The notes: generated by a model not told the origin, from the letters alone. A stretch of 17,868 bases of DNA from an uncultured Eubacteriales bacterium (GCA_902406135.1 CABPCX010000006.1:1-17868), one strand, 5' to 3'; positions 1 to 8,597 are shown, counted from the stretch's first letter. Translations and numbers: made by a program.

Positions 1-1003
1 GAACACTGAATACTCTGTCTCTCTTACACTCAACGCCCTCTACCGTATTATCAAGCAGATTTATATGAGTAGCCGTAAGGTCTGTATTTTTTATGGAATC
101 CATATCAACGGCATAGCTGTGGTTCTGGCTTGTTATTTCAATCTTACCTGTCTCAAGATTTTTTACAGGATGATTTCCGCCTCTGTGTCCGAATTTAAGT
201 TTGTATGTCTTAGCTCCGTATGCAAGGCTTATAAGCTGATGTCCAAGGCAGATTCCGAAAATAGGATATTTTCCTTTAAGTTTTCTTACAAGCTCAACAA
301 CATTCATAACATCTTCAGGGTCTCCAGGGCCGTTTGATATGAAGATTCCGTCGGGCTCGTGCATTTCTATTTCCTCTGCTGTAGTGTTGTAGGGAACTAC
401 CGTTACGTTGCAGCCTACAGCATTAAGGCTTCTTACTATATTAAGCTTTATTCCGCAGTCGATGGCAACAACATTGTATTTATGGTTAGATGTTCTTGAA
501 TACCATCTCTTTTTGCAGCTTACCTTTGAAACAGCATCCTTGGGGATGTCAGTCTCAGCAATTATTCTGAGAGCTTCTTCCTTAGGTGTATCTATATCTG
601 TTATAAATACTTTTCTGCTTCCGAGGTCTCTTATGCTTCTCGCGATTTTTCTTGTGTCAACGCCCCAGATAGCGGGTATTTTATTTTCCTCAAGTATTTC
701 AGAAAGTGTTTTTGTGTATCTGAAGTTACTGGGAAGGTCGTTGTATTCTCTTACTACCAGACCGCCGATAGTGGGTACCTTTGTTTCAAAGTCTTCATCA
801 GTGATACCGTAGTTTCCGATAAGAGGATATGTCATAACTACCATCTGGTAAGTGTATGAAGGGTCGGAAACGATTTCCTGATAGCCTACCATTGATGTGT
901 TGAAAACAATTTCACATACTCTGTCTGTGTGGTAGCCGAAACCGTAGCCAAAATATTCGCTTCCGTCTTCAAGGACTATTTTTCTGTTAAAATCGTTCTT
1001 CAT
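1..1003 (-). CDS. carA: Carbamoyl-phosphate synthase small (glutaminase) subunit, partial (3' end outside window)
   Basis: Hydrolyses glutamine and passes ammonia to CarB for carbamoyl phosphate, the precursor of pyrimidines and arginine. About 334 residues are present. The N-terminal CarA domain begins MKNDFNRKIVLEDGSEY and contains the typical FNTSMVGYQE stretch. The class I glutamine amidotransferase domain shows ISNGPGDP, the nucleophile-Cys motif GICLGHQ, GNHPV and SQNHSYAVD. The frame leaves the window just before the expected HPE catalytic motif, so this is truncation by the window, not gene decay. The ATG at 1003 follows AGAAAGGA. carB would be expected further left. The gene is transcribed from its own promoter (about 1203-1232) through a leader with a coding region and terminator, listed separately. 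Family assignment is very secure. Confidence 0.96.
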   Translation of the reverse strand, partial: MKNDFNRKIVLEDGSEYFGYGFGYHTDRVCEIVFNTSMVGYQEIVSDPSYTYQMVVMTYPLIGNYGITDEDFETKVPTIGGLVVREYNDLPSNFRYTKTLSEILEENKIPAIWGVDTRKIARSIRDLGSRKVFITDIDTPKEEALRIIAETDIPKDAVSKVSCKKRWYSRTSNHKYNVVAIDCGIKLNIVRSLNAVGCNVTVVPYNTTAEEIEMHEPDGIFISNGPGDPEDVMNVVELVRKLKGKYPIFGICLGHQLISLAYGAKTYKLKFGHRGGNHPVKNLETGKIEITSQNHSYAVDMDSIKNTDLTATHINLLDNTVEGVECKRDRVFSV

Positions 1004-1024
1004 AAGCTTAATCCTTTCTATAAT

Positions 1025-1069
1025 AAAAAAGCCGGCAACTGCAATAATCAAAAATTACTGCTTCACCGG
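1025..1069 (-). terminator. Leader (attenuator) intrinsic terminator upstream of carA
   Basis: Read on the minus strand, CCGGTGA-A-GCAGTAAT pairs with ATTATTGC-AG-TTGCCGG around a 5-base loop. The stem has two small bulges and is followed directly by C and six T. It ends about 22 nt before the carA start codon, so it lies inside the carA transcript rather than at the end of the preceding gene, which has its own terminator at 1325-1361. The 5' arm is made of the last codons (CCG GTG AAG CAG) and the stop codon of the leader peptide. A ribosome reaching the end of the leader would therefore block the hairpin. That geometry is seen directly; the regulatory role is inferred. Confidence 0.82.
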
Positions 1070-1168
1070 AAAAACAAAATAATTTGTATCTAAAAAATTG
1101 TAAAATGGAAATAAAAATTCTGTGTTTTCAGCTGAATGATATACATTTGTAAAACCTGTATTTTTCAT
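1055..1168 (-). CDS. 37-residue Phe/Tyr-rich leader peptide of carA (PyrL-like)
   Basis: A short open frame with ATG at 1168 is preceded by GGGAGG at 8-nt spacing, as good as the site of any gene here. It encodes 37 residues and stops at TAA 1055-1057. The peptide has seven Phe (residues 6, 18, 20, 22, 25, 31, 33) and three Tyr (10, 23, 30), mostly in its second half, and ends FVFPVKQ. All seven Phe codons are TTT, so the mRNA between 1070 and 1117 is a series of U-runs of 3 to 6 bases directly before the terminator hairpin. In E. coli the pyrBI leader (PyrL) has this arrangement and senses UTP: RNA polymerase pauses in the U-runs, the ribosome catches up and disrupts the terminator. The peptide itself probably has no function. 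Phe-tRNA sensing is an alternative but fits carA less well. Confidence 0.7.
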   Translation of the reverse strand: MKNTGFTNVYHSAENTEFLFPFYNFLDTNYFVFPVKQ

Positions 1169-1202
1169 TACTGTAACCTCCCGAATTTTTATACCGTCTG
1201 AC

Positions 1203-1232
1203 ATTTTATCACTACTGTAATATCTTTGTCAA
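1203..1232 (-). promoter_or_regulatory. Sigma-A promoter of the carA leader/carA
   Basis: On the minus strand a consensus -35 TTGACA (1232-1227) and a -10 TAAAAT (1208-1203) are separated by 18 nt. Transcription should start near 1196, giving a leader of about 195 nt before carA. The -35 lies within a perfect palindrome, CTTTGT-TG-ACAAAG (1224-1237), which might be an operator but could be chance. Confidence 0.78.
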
Positions 1233-1324
1233 CAAAGGTTTCCAATATTCGAAATAAAGAGCATTGTATATAAAATGATATTCTTATTCTTACATTATTT
1301 GAGCATATTTTATATTGATTTTAC

Positions 1325-1361
1325 AAAGGCGCGAAAATTTATTTTATATTTTCGCGCCTTT
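1325..1361 (-). terminator. Intrinsic terminator after the FUSC gene
   Basis: A perfect 14-bp stem (AAAGGCGCGAAAAT / ATTTTCGCGCCTTT) with a 9-base loop lies 11 bases after the stop codon of the FUSC protein. The T-tract after the stem is short in either direction. It separates the FUSC gene from the carA promoter. Confidence 0.7.
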
Positions 1362-1372
1362 ATCTGACTTTG

Positions 1373-3310
1373 TTAAGCAAGCATCTGTATAAGCTTCTGA
1401 CTGCCATAAAATCTGTTCAGATTTTTCATATATCCTTCCAGCACAAGACCTACTTCACTCTTAAATCCTGTTCTGTCAGGAGGGTAATTTCCGTCATTCA
1501 TATTCTTGGTTTTAAGCCTTTCCATAAGCACTGCCGATGTATAATACAGATTTCCGTATTCCTCGGGATATATCTCTCCGGCATTTACAAGGCATATAAC
1601 CTGCTCCACCTCTGAAAACATATTCCAAAGTACGGTCATTGTACTCATAAGCTCGTCAGCTTCTTCCTTAGGAAGATTTTTTACATATACTATTGCTTCA
1701 TTATATACCATATGGAAATATGCAAGTATTTCCCCTGCAATCTCAGGTCTCATATCTCCCCTAAGACTCTGCTGGACAATTCCCCAGTAATGTCTCTGAA
1801 GGTCAATAAGCATACGGATATTTCTTTTAAACTGTCCGTCTTTCTTGCTGGGGAAGAAAAATCTGTTTACTATCATTACCAGTATAATAGCCATCAGCAG
1901 ATAGAATATTCTCAGCTGGCCCGCAGCGGCCTCATCTACCGTAAGAGATGCCATTATTACCGCTGAAGATGTAGAAAATATCGGCTGTATCCATGTTCCC
2001 GGTGTACAGCAGTACATAAGGGCAACCATAGCTACAGAAAATACAAATACACTGGTTACTCCCGGCAGGAATGGATATACAAGATGTACGAAGGTACAGC
2101 CTATTATAGTTCCTATAGGTCTGGTCATCATTCTGTGTGCACTTTCCTCATAGCTTGGCTGAACAAGAAGGAAAGCATGGAGCGGGAACCAGTATGTATG
2201 TTCAAAGTCCCACACAAGGCTCACCGTGAAGGTTATGGTCATAACAATGGCAAGCCTTAAGGCAAATCTTATTTCAAAACTGTCTGTTGAGAGTCTCTTT
2301 ATAAGGCTGTTAAATACTTCTCTCCATGGTATTTTATAAAAGTCCGAACTGCCTTTTTCTTCCCTTTCCTCCATGGACTTAAGAAGCATAAGCGACATAT
2401 GTAAATAGCTGCGGTAAAATATTTTTACCCTTCCTTCTGGCAGACTGCAGCTCCTGGCAAGTTCCTCAGCTTCCTTTATCATTAAGCTTCTTACGTTTCC
2501 GTCATCAGCGTCTATGCTTCTTTTGGTAAAATCAGCGATCTTTCTTAATGCATCCGCACAGCCATCAATTTCTCTTTCTTCTTTCCAGCTTCCGTCGGTA
2601 ATAAGGTATACGGCTCTCTGTAAAAGAAGCGTATACATATTAAAGAAATACTTATTTTTATCAGGCATATAAAGATGGTGGTTGCTGTTATAGGCAAGCT
2701 TTTGAAAAGACTGCTCCATATCATAAAGTTTTAAAAGTATTTTCTTTTCGTCTGCACCATCGGCCAGATTATTTAATATCTCAGCCAGGTCGTTTAATGA
2801 ATTCTTTACTATTTTATGTCTGTCAGTCTTAGCCAGAAAGAATCTTCCGTAAAACATAATACATACGGCCGCCAGCACAGAAGTAAATAATACTGTAATA
2901 AGCTGTACTTTAAACTGTGATACCGTCATAGGTATAAGTTCAAGAAAAACAAAGGTCATCGCATATCCAAAGTGTCCCTTTGGTATAAACTGGCTGCTTT
3001 GAAAAAATACAAGCAGAAACGGAACCGTAAAGTTTAAAATTATACAGAGAACAACATTTCTTGTCGCCGCAAAGGCCAGAATACATAAAACCAGCGACAT
3101 AAAAATCATTTTAAACAGTTCTTTGATTTTTACGCTTTTTCTATACCTTACCTCAAAAAGGGTCGTGGCAGTTGACGCCACAAGGGCATATTTCACACCA
3201 AATATCAATAAAATAAGCAAAAATGAAATAGAATAAAAAAGTATTGTAGGAAACGCATTTTTAAATCGTTTCCAAAATATTTCCCCATAATTTTTCAAAT
3301 ATATTTCCAA
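1373..3310 (-). CDS. FUSC family membrane protein (fusaric acid resistance / aromatic acid exporter-like)
   Basis: A protein of about 645 residues with the two-part FUSC architecture. A hydrophobic N-terminal half has several membrane segments; a charged cytoplasmic region of about 180 residues follows. A second membrane block begins near RFALRLAIVMTITF and continues through WFPLHAFLLVQPSYEESAHR, TRPIGTIIGC and MIVNRFFFP, typical of the FUSC_2 domain. Relatives (YccS, AaeB, YhfK) are thought to export aromatic acids or related compounds; the substrate here is unknown. The open frame extends upstream to a TTG at 3391, but that start sits inside the predicted terminator of the preceding gene (3366-3403). 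I therefore prefer the in-frame TTG at 3310, preceded at a long spacing by AGGGGAG. No ATG or GTG start is available nearby, so the start is uncertain. Stop is TAA at 1373-1375. Confidence 0.82.
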   Translation of the reverse strand: MEIYLKNYGEIFWKRFKNAFPTILFYSISFLLILLIFGVKYALVASTATTLFEVRYRKSVKIKELFKMIFMSLVLCILAFAATRNVVLCIILNFTVPFLLVFFQSSQFIPKGHFGYAMTFVFLELIPMTVSQFKVQLITVLFTSVLAAVCIMFYGRFFLAKTDRHKIVKNSLNDLAEILNNLADGADEKKILLKLYDMEQSFQKLAYNSNHHLYMPDKNKYFFNMYTLLLQRAVYLITDGSWKEEREIDGCADALRKIADFTKRSIDADDGNVRSLMIKEAEELARSCSLPEGRVKIFYRSYLHMSLMLLKSMEEREEKGSSDFYKIPWREVFNSLIKRLSTDSFEIRFALRLAIVMTITFTVSLVWDFEHTYWFPLHAFLLVQPSYEESAHRMMTRPIGTIIGCTFVHLVYPFLPGVTSVFVFSVAMVALMYCCTPGTWIQPIFSTSSAVIMASLTVDEAAAGQLRIFYLLMAIILVMIVNRFFFPSKKDGQFKRNIRMLIDLQRHYWGIVQQSLRGDMRPEIAGEILAYFHMVYNEAIVYVKNLPKEEADELMSTMTVLWNMFSEVEQVICLVNAGEIYPEEYGNLYYTSAVLMERLKTKNMNDGNYPPDRTGFKSEVGLVLEGYMKNLNRFYGSQKLIQMLA

Positions 3311-3365
3311 TCCAAAAGCACCTGCTCCCCTAAGTGTTTTTAATATATTTTCACAAATCAAATAG

Positions 3366-3403
3366 AAAGAGCCATATTTGTCTGGTACCAAATATCGCTC
3401 TTT
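3366..3403 (-). terminator. Probable intrinsic terminator after the GNAT gene
   Basis: A 14-bp inverted repeat with one mismatch (AAAGAGCGATATTT pairing with AAATATGGCTCTTT) begins about 28 bases after the acetyltransferase stop codon. On the minus strand it is followed by the T-rich CTATTTGATTTG. It overlaps the most upstream possible start of the FUSC gene, which argues for a later FUSC start. Confidence 0.55.
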
Positions 3404-3431
3404 GTGTCAATCGTATTCTGTTAATAGTCGA

Positions 3432-4544
3432 TCAATATTCGTCACATATAAAACATTTACATTTAGGATATCTCAAATCAAGCTCATATGCAACAGTTTT
3501 ATTTTTAATAACAGCTTTTTCTTCTTTTTCAAGTTCATCAAGAGATTTATATCCTTCGATAAACTGCATAAAGTGTCCTGCACTTATATCTATGTCATAA
3601 TCATCAGTATCCACTGCTGTTCCGTCAAGTCTGAATATCCCATTATTTATATCACATATATGGTCATTTATCTTAATTACCGCCGTTTCGTTTTTAAATA
3701 CAGCTCTCATAAGTTTTGCAATATTTATCGGAGCCGCAACGCCATGCGGAATTATTTTAGTTTCACATCCCTGAAGCTGTGCAGTACAGTCGGGAGGAAG
3801 CTTTATTTTAATAGGCTTATTATCGGCAATAAACGCCAGTGCCTCTGTAAGCGCATTTGCGGTCTCTTCATCATCGTATACTGTCTCAACGGCTGTAAGT
3901 CCCTCTACACCATTAAAATACAGTGCATAGCCTTTTACTTCTCCGCCTCTGTCTACAAGTATAAACTCTCCGCCGTCTGACACCAAATCCAGCATTTTAA
4001 GTCTGAAATCAAATAAAGAACGGGCAAGCATACCTGAATACTTTTCCGCAAATCTCATATATACAGGATAAAGTTTTCCCGATTCGGACATCCTTCCGAA
4101 ATTTACTCCCACAGGCATAATCTTAGGTTTATCGGCTGTGCCTGAAATAAACTTGGTATCTGTTGCGGAATAGTTTCCAAGCTTAAAATAGCTGTCATGT
4201 TTTACAGGCGTATGAGGACCAACGGCTATTCCGCTTTCAGCCAGATTTTTTATAAGCAGTCTAAATGCATCTGACATATAGCCTCTTCCCCTGTAATCGG
4301 GGTCAGTGGAAAATCCTGCAAGCATAGCTGATGGCACTATCACGTCTCTTATGCGCATATTTACAGGAAATGAATACATGGCATTTACAAGCTTGTCATC
4401 TTCAATGGTGCATACAGTGTATTCGGGATAAAATCTTTTTTCAAAGAAAAAATCCATAAAGCTGTCCGAATCTCCAAAGCATCTCTGCCAAAGTGCTCTA
4501 AGATAGGGCTTGTCCTCCATTGTGCATATTCTCTGTTCAGCCAT
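3432..4544 (-). CDS. GNAT family N-acetyltransferase, Eis-like two-domain protein
   Basis: A 370-residue protein. The N-terminal GNAT domain carries the acetyl-CoA pyrophosphate-binding motif in STDPDYRGRGYMSDAF (residues 79-94; R-G-R-G at 85-88), with VPSAMLAGF just before it as in Eis-type enzymes. The C-terminal part (ATAVIKINDHICDINNG-like strand pattern, ending ISAGHFMQFIEGY) resembles the SCP2-like tail of the Eis family. Members acetylate amines such as aminoglycosides or protein lysines; the substrate here cannot be read from sequence. The ATG at 4544 is chosen because AAAGGAGC precedes it at proper spacing; an ATG 18 nt upstream contains that ribosome site. The gene starts 23 nt after the stop of the small upstream gene, so the two are probably co-transcribed. 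A Cys-rich C-terminus (CKCFIC) is unusual. Confidence 0.85.
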   Translation of the reverse strand: MAEQRICTMEDKPYLRALWQRCFGDSDSFMDFFFEKRFYPEYTVCTIEDDKLVNAMYSFPVNMRIRDVIVPSAMLAGFSTDPDYRGRGYMSDAFRLLIKNLAESGIAVGPHTPVKHDSYFKLGNYSATDTKFISGTADKPKIMPVGVNFGRMSESGKLYPVYMRFAEKYSGMLARSLFDFRLKMLDLVSDGGEFILVDRGGEVKGYALYFNGVEGLTAVETVYDDEETANALTEALAFIADNKPIKIKLPPDCTAQLQGCETKIIPHGVAAPINIAKLMRAVFKNETAVIKINDHICDINNGIFRLDGTAVDTDDYDIDISAGHFMQFIEGYKSLDELEKEEKAVIKNKTVAYELDLRYPKCKCFICDEY

Positions 4545-4567
4545 ATACTCAGCTCCTTTCATAAAAA

Positions 4568-4762
4568 TTAAGCCATTCCGTACTTTTCTTTAAGTTCTGC
4601 AAGAAGAGTTTTATATTTCTCGTTAATAAGGTCTGTCTTTCCTCTGCTTCCTGCTGCCAGGCCTCTTGTTGGAGCTTTTTTCTTAAGTTCCTCCTGTATT
4701 TCATCATCCCATTTTTTCATAAGAGCATTAAACTCAGTTGTATATTCGGGATTCCAAGCCAT
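4568..4762 (-). CDS. Small protein of unknown function (64 residues)
   Basis: I do not recognise a family. The protein begins MAWNPEYTTEFNALMKKWDD and ends with a Lys/Glu-rich helix (LLAELKEKYGMA). It is highly charged, with no membrane segment and no Cys, and is predicted mainly helical, with a Gly/Arg-rich central linker (TRGLAAGSRGKTD). The ATG at 4762 follows AAAGGAAG at 7-nt spacing; an upstream in-frame start at 4783 would bury that site. It is the first gene after a strong promoter (4799-4827) and is followed 23 nt later by the GNAT gene, suggesting a shared transcript. It is real as a gene by start signals and promoter; its role is unknown. Confidence 0.75.
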   Translation of the reverse strand: MAWNPEYTTEFNALMKKWDDEIQEELKKKAPTRGLAAGSRGKTDLINEKYKTLLAELKEKYGMA

Positions 4763-4798
4763 AATTATACTTCCTTTCAACAAATCATTTGTTTTTCT

Positions 4799-4827
4799 AT
4801 TTTATCATAAAATACACTCCATATCAA
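4799..4827 (-). promoter_or_regulatory. Sigma-A promoter of the 64-residue protein/GNAT operon
   Basis: On the minus strand, -35 TTGATA (4827-4822) and -10 TAAAAT (4804-4799) have the ideal 17-nt spacing. The ATG lies about 37 nt downstream of the -10. Confidence 0.72.
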
Positions 4828-4861
4828 TTCAAGTTTTATAAATATTGCAATAAAAACGACC

Positions 4862-4890
4862 TTGACTTTATTTATTTCAGACATTACCAT
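4862..4890 (+). promoter_or_regulatory. Possible promoter of the D-2-hydroxyacid dehydrogenase gene
   Basis: TTGACT (4862-4867) and TACCAT (4885-4890) are separated by 17 nt. A second -10-like TATCAT follows at about 4891. The -10 is only a moderate match. The promoter is divergent from and adjacent to the one at 4799-4827. Confidence 0.45.
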
Positions 4891-4957
4891 TATCATACAG
4901 AGAATATAAATTCAATTTCTTTGTTAATAAATGTCAAAACTGCATAAGGAGGTACCC

Positions 4958-5929
4958 ATGATTAATGTTCTTGTTATGTCGCCCTGCAGCGGCAGAGATA
5001 AAGATATTTTGAATTCAGTCGGTAAAAACTTTAATTTCGTTTACGTAGATGAAAATGCCGAAAAAGATTTATTAAAGCAGGAAATAGATAAAGCTGAAAT
5101 AATTATCGGCGAACCTGAAATAAATATGATACAGAATGCCCCTGATTTAAAGCTTATTCAAATGACAATGGCCGGTACGGACAAATATACTCGAAACGAA
5201 GGATTTCCTTCACATATTATGCTGGCCAATGCTTCGGGAGCTTTTGGAGGAGTAATATCCCAGTATACTGTAGGTGCAATTTTGAATATATGCCATAAAT
5301 TCCATATTTACAGAGACAATCAGAAAAAATCTCTGTGGGAGGATATGGGTATGGAAACCTCACTTGCAGGAAAACGAGTTTTAATAATAGGTGCAGGTAA
5401 TATAGGAAGCTCCGTAGCTTATAAGCTTTCCGTATTCGGCACTGAAAACATAGGTATCAGAAGAAACATAAAGGAAGTTCCTCCCTGCTTCAATGAAATG
5501 CACACTCTGGATGAGCTTGATGAACAGCTTCCCCTGGCAGATATTGTTGTTGCCTGCATTCCAAATTCCGATTATACTTACCATCTTTTTGATGAGAAAA
5601 AATTCGGACTTATGAAAGAAGATGCCATATTTGTTAATGTTGGCAGAGGTGCCCTTGTGGTACAGGATGATTTAGTAAAGGTTCTTAACAGTGGACATTT
5701 AAAGGGCGTTGTACTTGATGTCACAGACCCTGAGCCACTTCCGTCAGATAATCCATTATGGGGAATAGAAAATGTAGTAATCACACCCCATATATCGGGA
5801 AAAAGTTTTGGACATTCACAGGAGATAACAGATTCCATATATCAGATTTGCGTTGAAAATCTTATAAATTATTCTGAAAACAAACCAATTAAAAATCTTA
5901 TAAACTTTTCACAGTTTAAAAAGCAGTAA
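4958..5929 (+). CDS. D-isomer-specific 2-hydroxyacid dehydrogenase family, NAD(P)-binding
   Basis: A 323-residue protein with the family fold: a split substrate-binding domain around an inserted Rossmann domain. The dinucleotide motif GAGNIG is at residues 145-150, and the catalytic triad is visible as Arg230 (VNVGRGALV), Glu259 (VTDPEPLP) and His278 (ITPHIS). Members reduce 2-keto acids or oxidise D-2-hydroxy acids such as phosphoglycerate, glycerate, lactate or glyoxylate; the substrate is not evident. Cofactor preference is uncertain: GIRRN after the second strand (Arg168/Arg169) might favour NADPH. The ATG at 4958 follows AAGGAGG and is preferred over an upstream in-frame ATG at 4931. It is a single-gene unit with its own terminator, and no pathway neighbours help define the role. 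Confidence 0.9.
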   Translation: MINVLVMSPCSGRDKDILNSVGKNFNFVYVDENAEKDLLKQEIDKAEIIIGEPEINMIQNAPDLKLIQMTMAGTDKYTRNEGFPSHIMLANASGAFGGVISQYTVGAILNICHKFHIYRDNQKKSLWEDMGMETSLAGKRVLIIGAGNIGSSVAYKLSVFGTENIGIRRNIKEVPPCFNEMHTLDELDEQLPLADIVVACIPNSDYTYHLFDEKKFGLMKEDAIFVNVGRGALVVQDDLVKVLNSGHLKGVVLDVTDPEPLPSDNPLWGIENVVITPHISGKSFGHSQEITDSIYQICVENLINYSENKPIKNLINFSQFKKQ

Positions 5930-5934
5930 ATCAA

Positions 5935-5987
5935 AAAGGCGGCCGGCCTTTCACACCAATATTTTCAGTGTGAAGGCAGCCGCCTTT
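5935..5987. terminator. Bidirectional intrinsic terminator
   Basis: A long stem-loop with outer arms AAAGGCGGC / GCCGCCTTT and inner arms CCTTTCACAC / GTGTGAAGG. On the plus strand it ends TTTAATTT and closes the dehydrogenase gene. On the minus strand it is followed by five T and is the first clear terminator after groEL, about 630 nt beyond the groEL stop. Confidence 0.85.
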
Positions 5988-6080
5988 AATTTACTTAATT
6001 AAATGGTTTATAGTGCGGTTTAGATACAGCATTTGCTGTTTCTAAATTCATTTCCTTTGACTTATGAAAAGGGAAATTGA
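5988..6080. repeat. Unique end module next to the 178-bp tandem repeats
   Basis: This stretch between the terminator and the first tandem copy has its own small inverted repeats: ACAGCA-TT-TGCTGT near 6027-6040, and TTTCCTTT paired with AAAAGGGAAA near 6051-6076. It shares a short segment, TCATTTCCTTT, with the tandem unit, so it is probably the terminal module of the same element. An open frame crosses it on the minus strand but shows no coding logic (see rejected items). Confidence 0.5.
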
Positions 6081-6610
6081 GTCTTGAAATATAGTTGTCT
6101 ACTCTTTTTGCACACAACTCATTTCCTTTAACTCCGTTCGAAATCTGCGTGCTGCTTCGCTGCTGCTCGCATCTCTTGTTTCTCACGGAATCTCGCTCTC
6201 CCTTCATCTGCCTCTGGCAGCGGTCGTGCTCAATTCTGCCACCGGCAGCGGAAACGGCGTCTTGAAACATAGTCGTCTACTCTTTTTGCACACAACTCAT
6301 TTCCTTTAACTCCGTTCGAAATCGACGTGCTGATTCGCTACTGCTCGCATCTCTTGTTTCTCACGGAATCTCGCTCTCCCTTCATCTGCCTCTGGCAGCG
6401 GTCGTGCTCAATTCTGCCACCGGCAGCGGAAACGGCGTCTTGAAACATAGTCGTCTACTCTTTTTGCACACAACTCATTTCCTTTAACTCCGTTCGAAAT
6501 CGACGTGCTGATTCGCTACTGCTCGCATCTCTTGTTTCTCACGGAATCTCGCTCTCCCTTCATCTGCCTCTGGCAGCGGTCGTGCTCAATTCTGCCACTG
6601 GCAGCGGAAA
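6081..6610. repeat. Three tandem copies of a 178-bp element downstream of groEL
   Basis: The unit begins GTCTTGAAA and ends near GGCAGCGGAAA. Copies start at 6081, 6259 and 6437, exactly 178 bp apart; the third is slightly short, ending at 6610, three bases beyond the groEL stop codon. Copies 2 and 3 differ at about one position; copy 1 differs from them at about six. On the minus strand each unit contains two small hairpins of the form CCGCTGCC-NNN-GGCAGA, 28 nt apart, which suggests a folded RNA or a binding array. The period is not a multiple of three, so a protein cannot run through the copies in one frame. I associate this sequence family with interspersed repeats in Lachnospiraceae genomes (from memory, not searched). 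The element is probably transcribed as the groEL 3' UTR. Confidence 0.9.
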
Positions 6611-6613
6611 TGA

Positions 6614-8263
<1,650 letters not shown>

Positions 8264-8272
8264 TTATATAAA

Positions 8273-8560
8273 TCAGTCTTCTACTATAGCAAGAATGTCA
8301 TTCTGTCTTACAACGAGAAGTTTTTCGCCGTCGCATTCAACTTCTGTTCCGCTGTATTTTGAGTAGATAATTTTATCTCCCTCTTTAACTACCATTTCTA
8401 CTTTATTTCCGTCAACCATTCCTCCGGGGCCTGCTGCTACTACAACAGCCATCTGGGGTTTTTCCTTAGACTGTGAGGGAAGAACGATACCTGATTTTGT
8501 TTTTTCTTCAGCTTCAAGCTGTTTAATTACTACTTTATCTCCAAGTGGTACAAGTTTCAT
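8273..8560 (-). CDS. groES: Co-chaperonin GroES (10 kDa)
   Basis: The lid of the GroEL chamber. Its 95 residues are the standard length. It begins [20 protein letters not shown], has the mobile loop region [16 protein letters not shown], and ends with the conserved ILAIVED. The ATG at 8560 follows AAGGAGGAA. It is the first gene of the groESL operon, under CIRCE control. Confidence 0.97.
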   Translation of the reverse strand: MKLVPLGDKVVIKQLEAEEKTKSGIVLPSQSKEKPQMAVVVAAGPGGMVDGNKVEMVVKEGDKIIYSKYSGTEVECDGEKLLVVRQNDILAIVED

Positions 8561-8597
8561 AATTTATTTCCTCCTTATACGAATCAAAGTTTTGTTG

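Noticed and set aside
408..812. Plus-strand 134-residue open frame opposite carA.
   Set aside because: It is antisense to a strongly conserved gene, with no promoter or ribosome site; a shadow of carA codon usage.
1171..1187. GGGAGGTT in the carA leader as part of a PyrR-binding loop.
   Set aside because: Only the GAGGTT part fits the PyrR consensus loop. The preceding UCC is missing and there is no flanking stem; the bases are better explained as the ribosome site of the leader peptide.
3378..3980. Plus-strand 200-residue open frame opposite the GNAT gene.
   Set aside because: Low-complexity Phe/Ser/Tyr-rich composition typical of the reverse complement of a real gene; no start signals.
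5995..6270. A 91-residue open frame on the minus strand across the first tandem repeat and the end module.
   Set aside because: It lies inside repeat DNA, has no ribosome site of note, is very rich in Arg/Lys/Cys without domain character, and the 178-bp period shifts frame in each copy. Similar small ORFs annotated in Lachnospiraceae repeats are probably spurious.
6081..6610. The repeat array considered as CRISPR.
   Set aside because: The whole 178-bp unit is repeated, without short repeats separated by unique spacers, and no cas gene is present.
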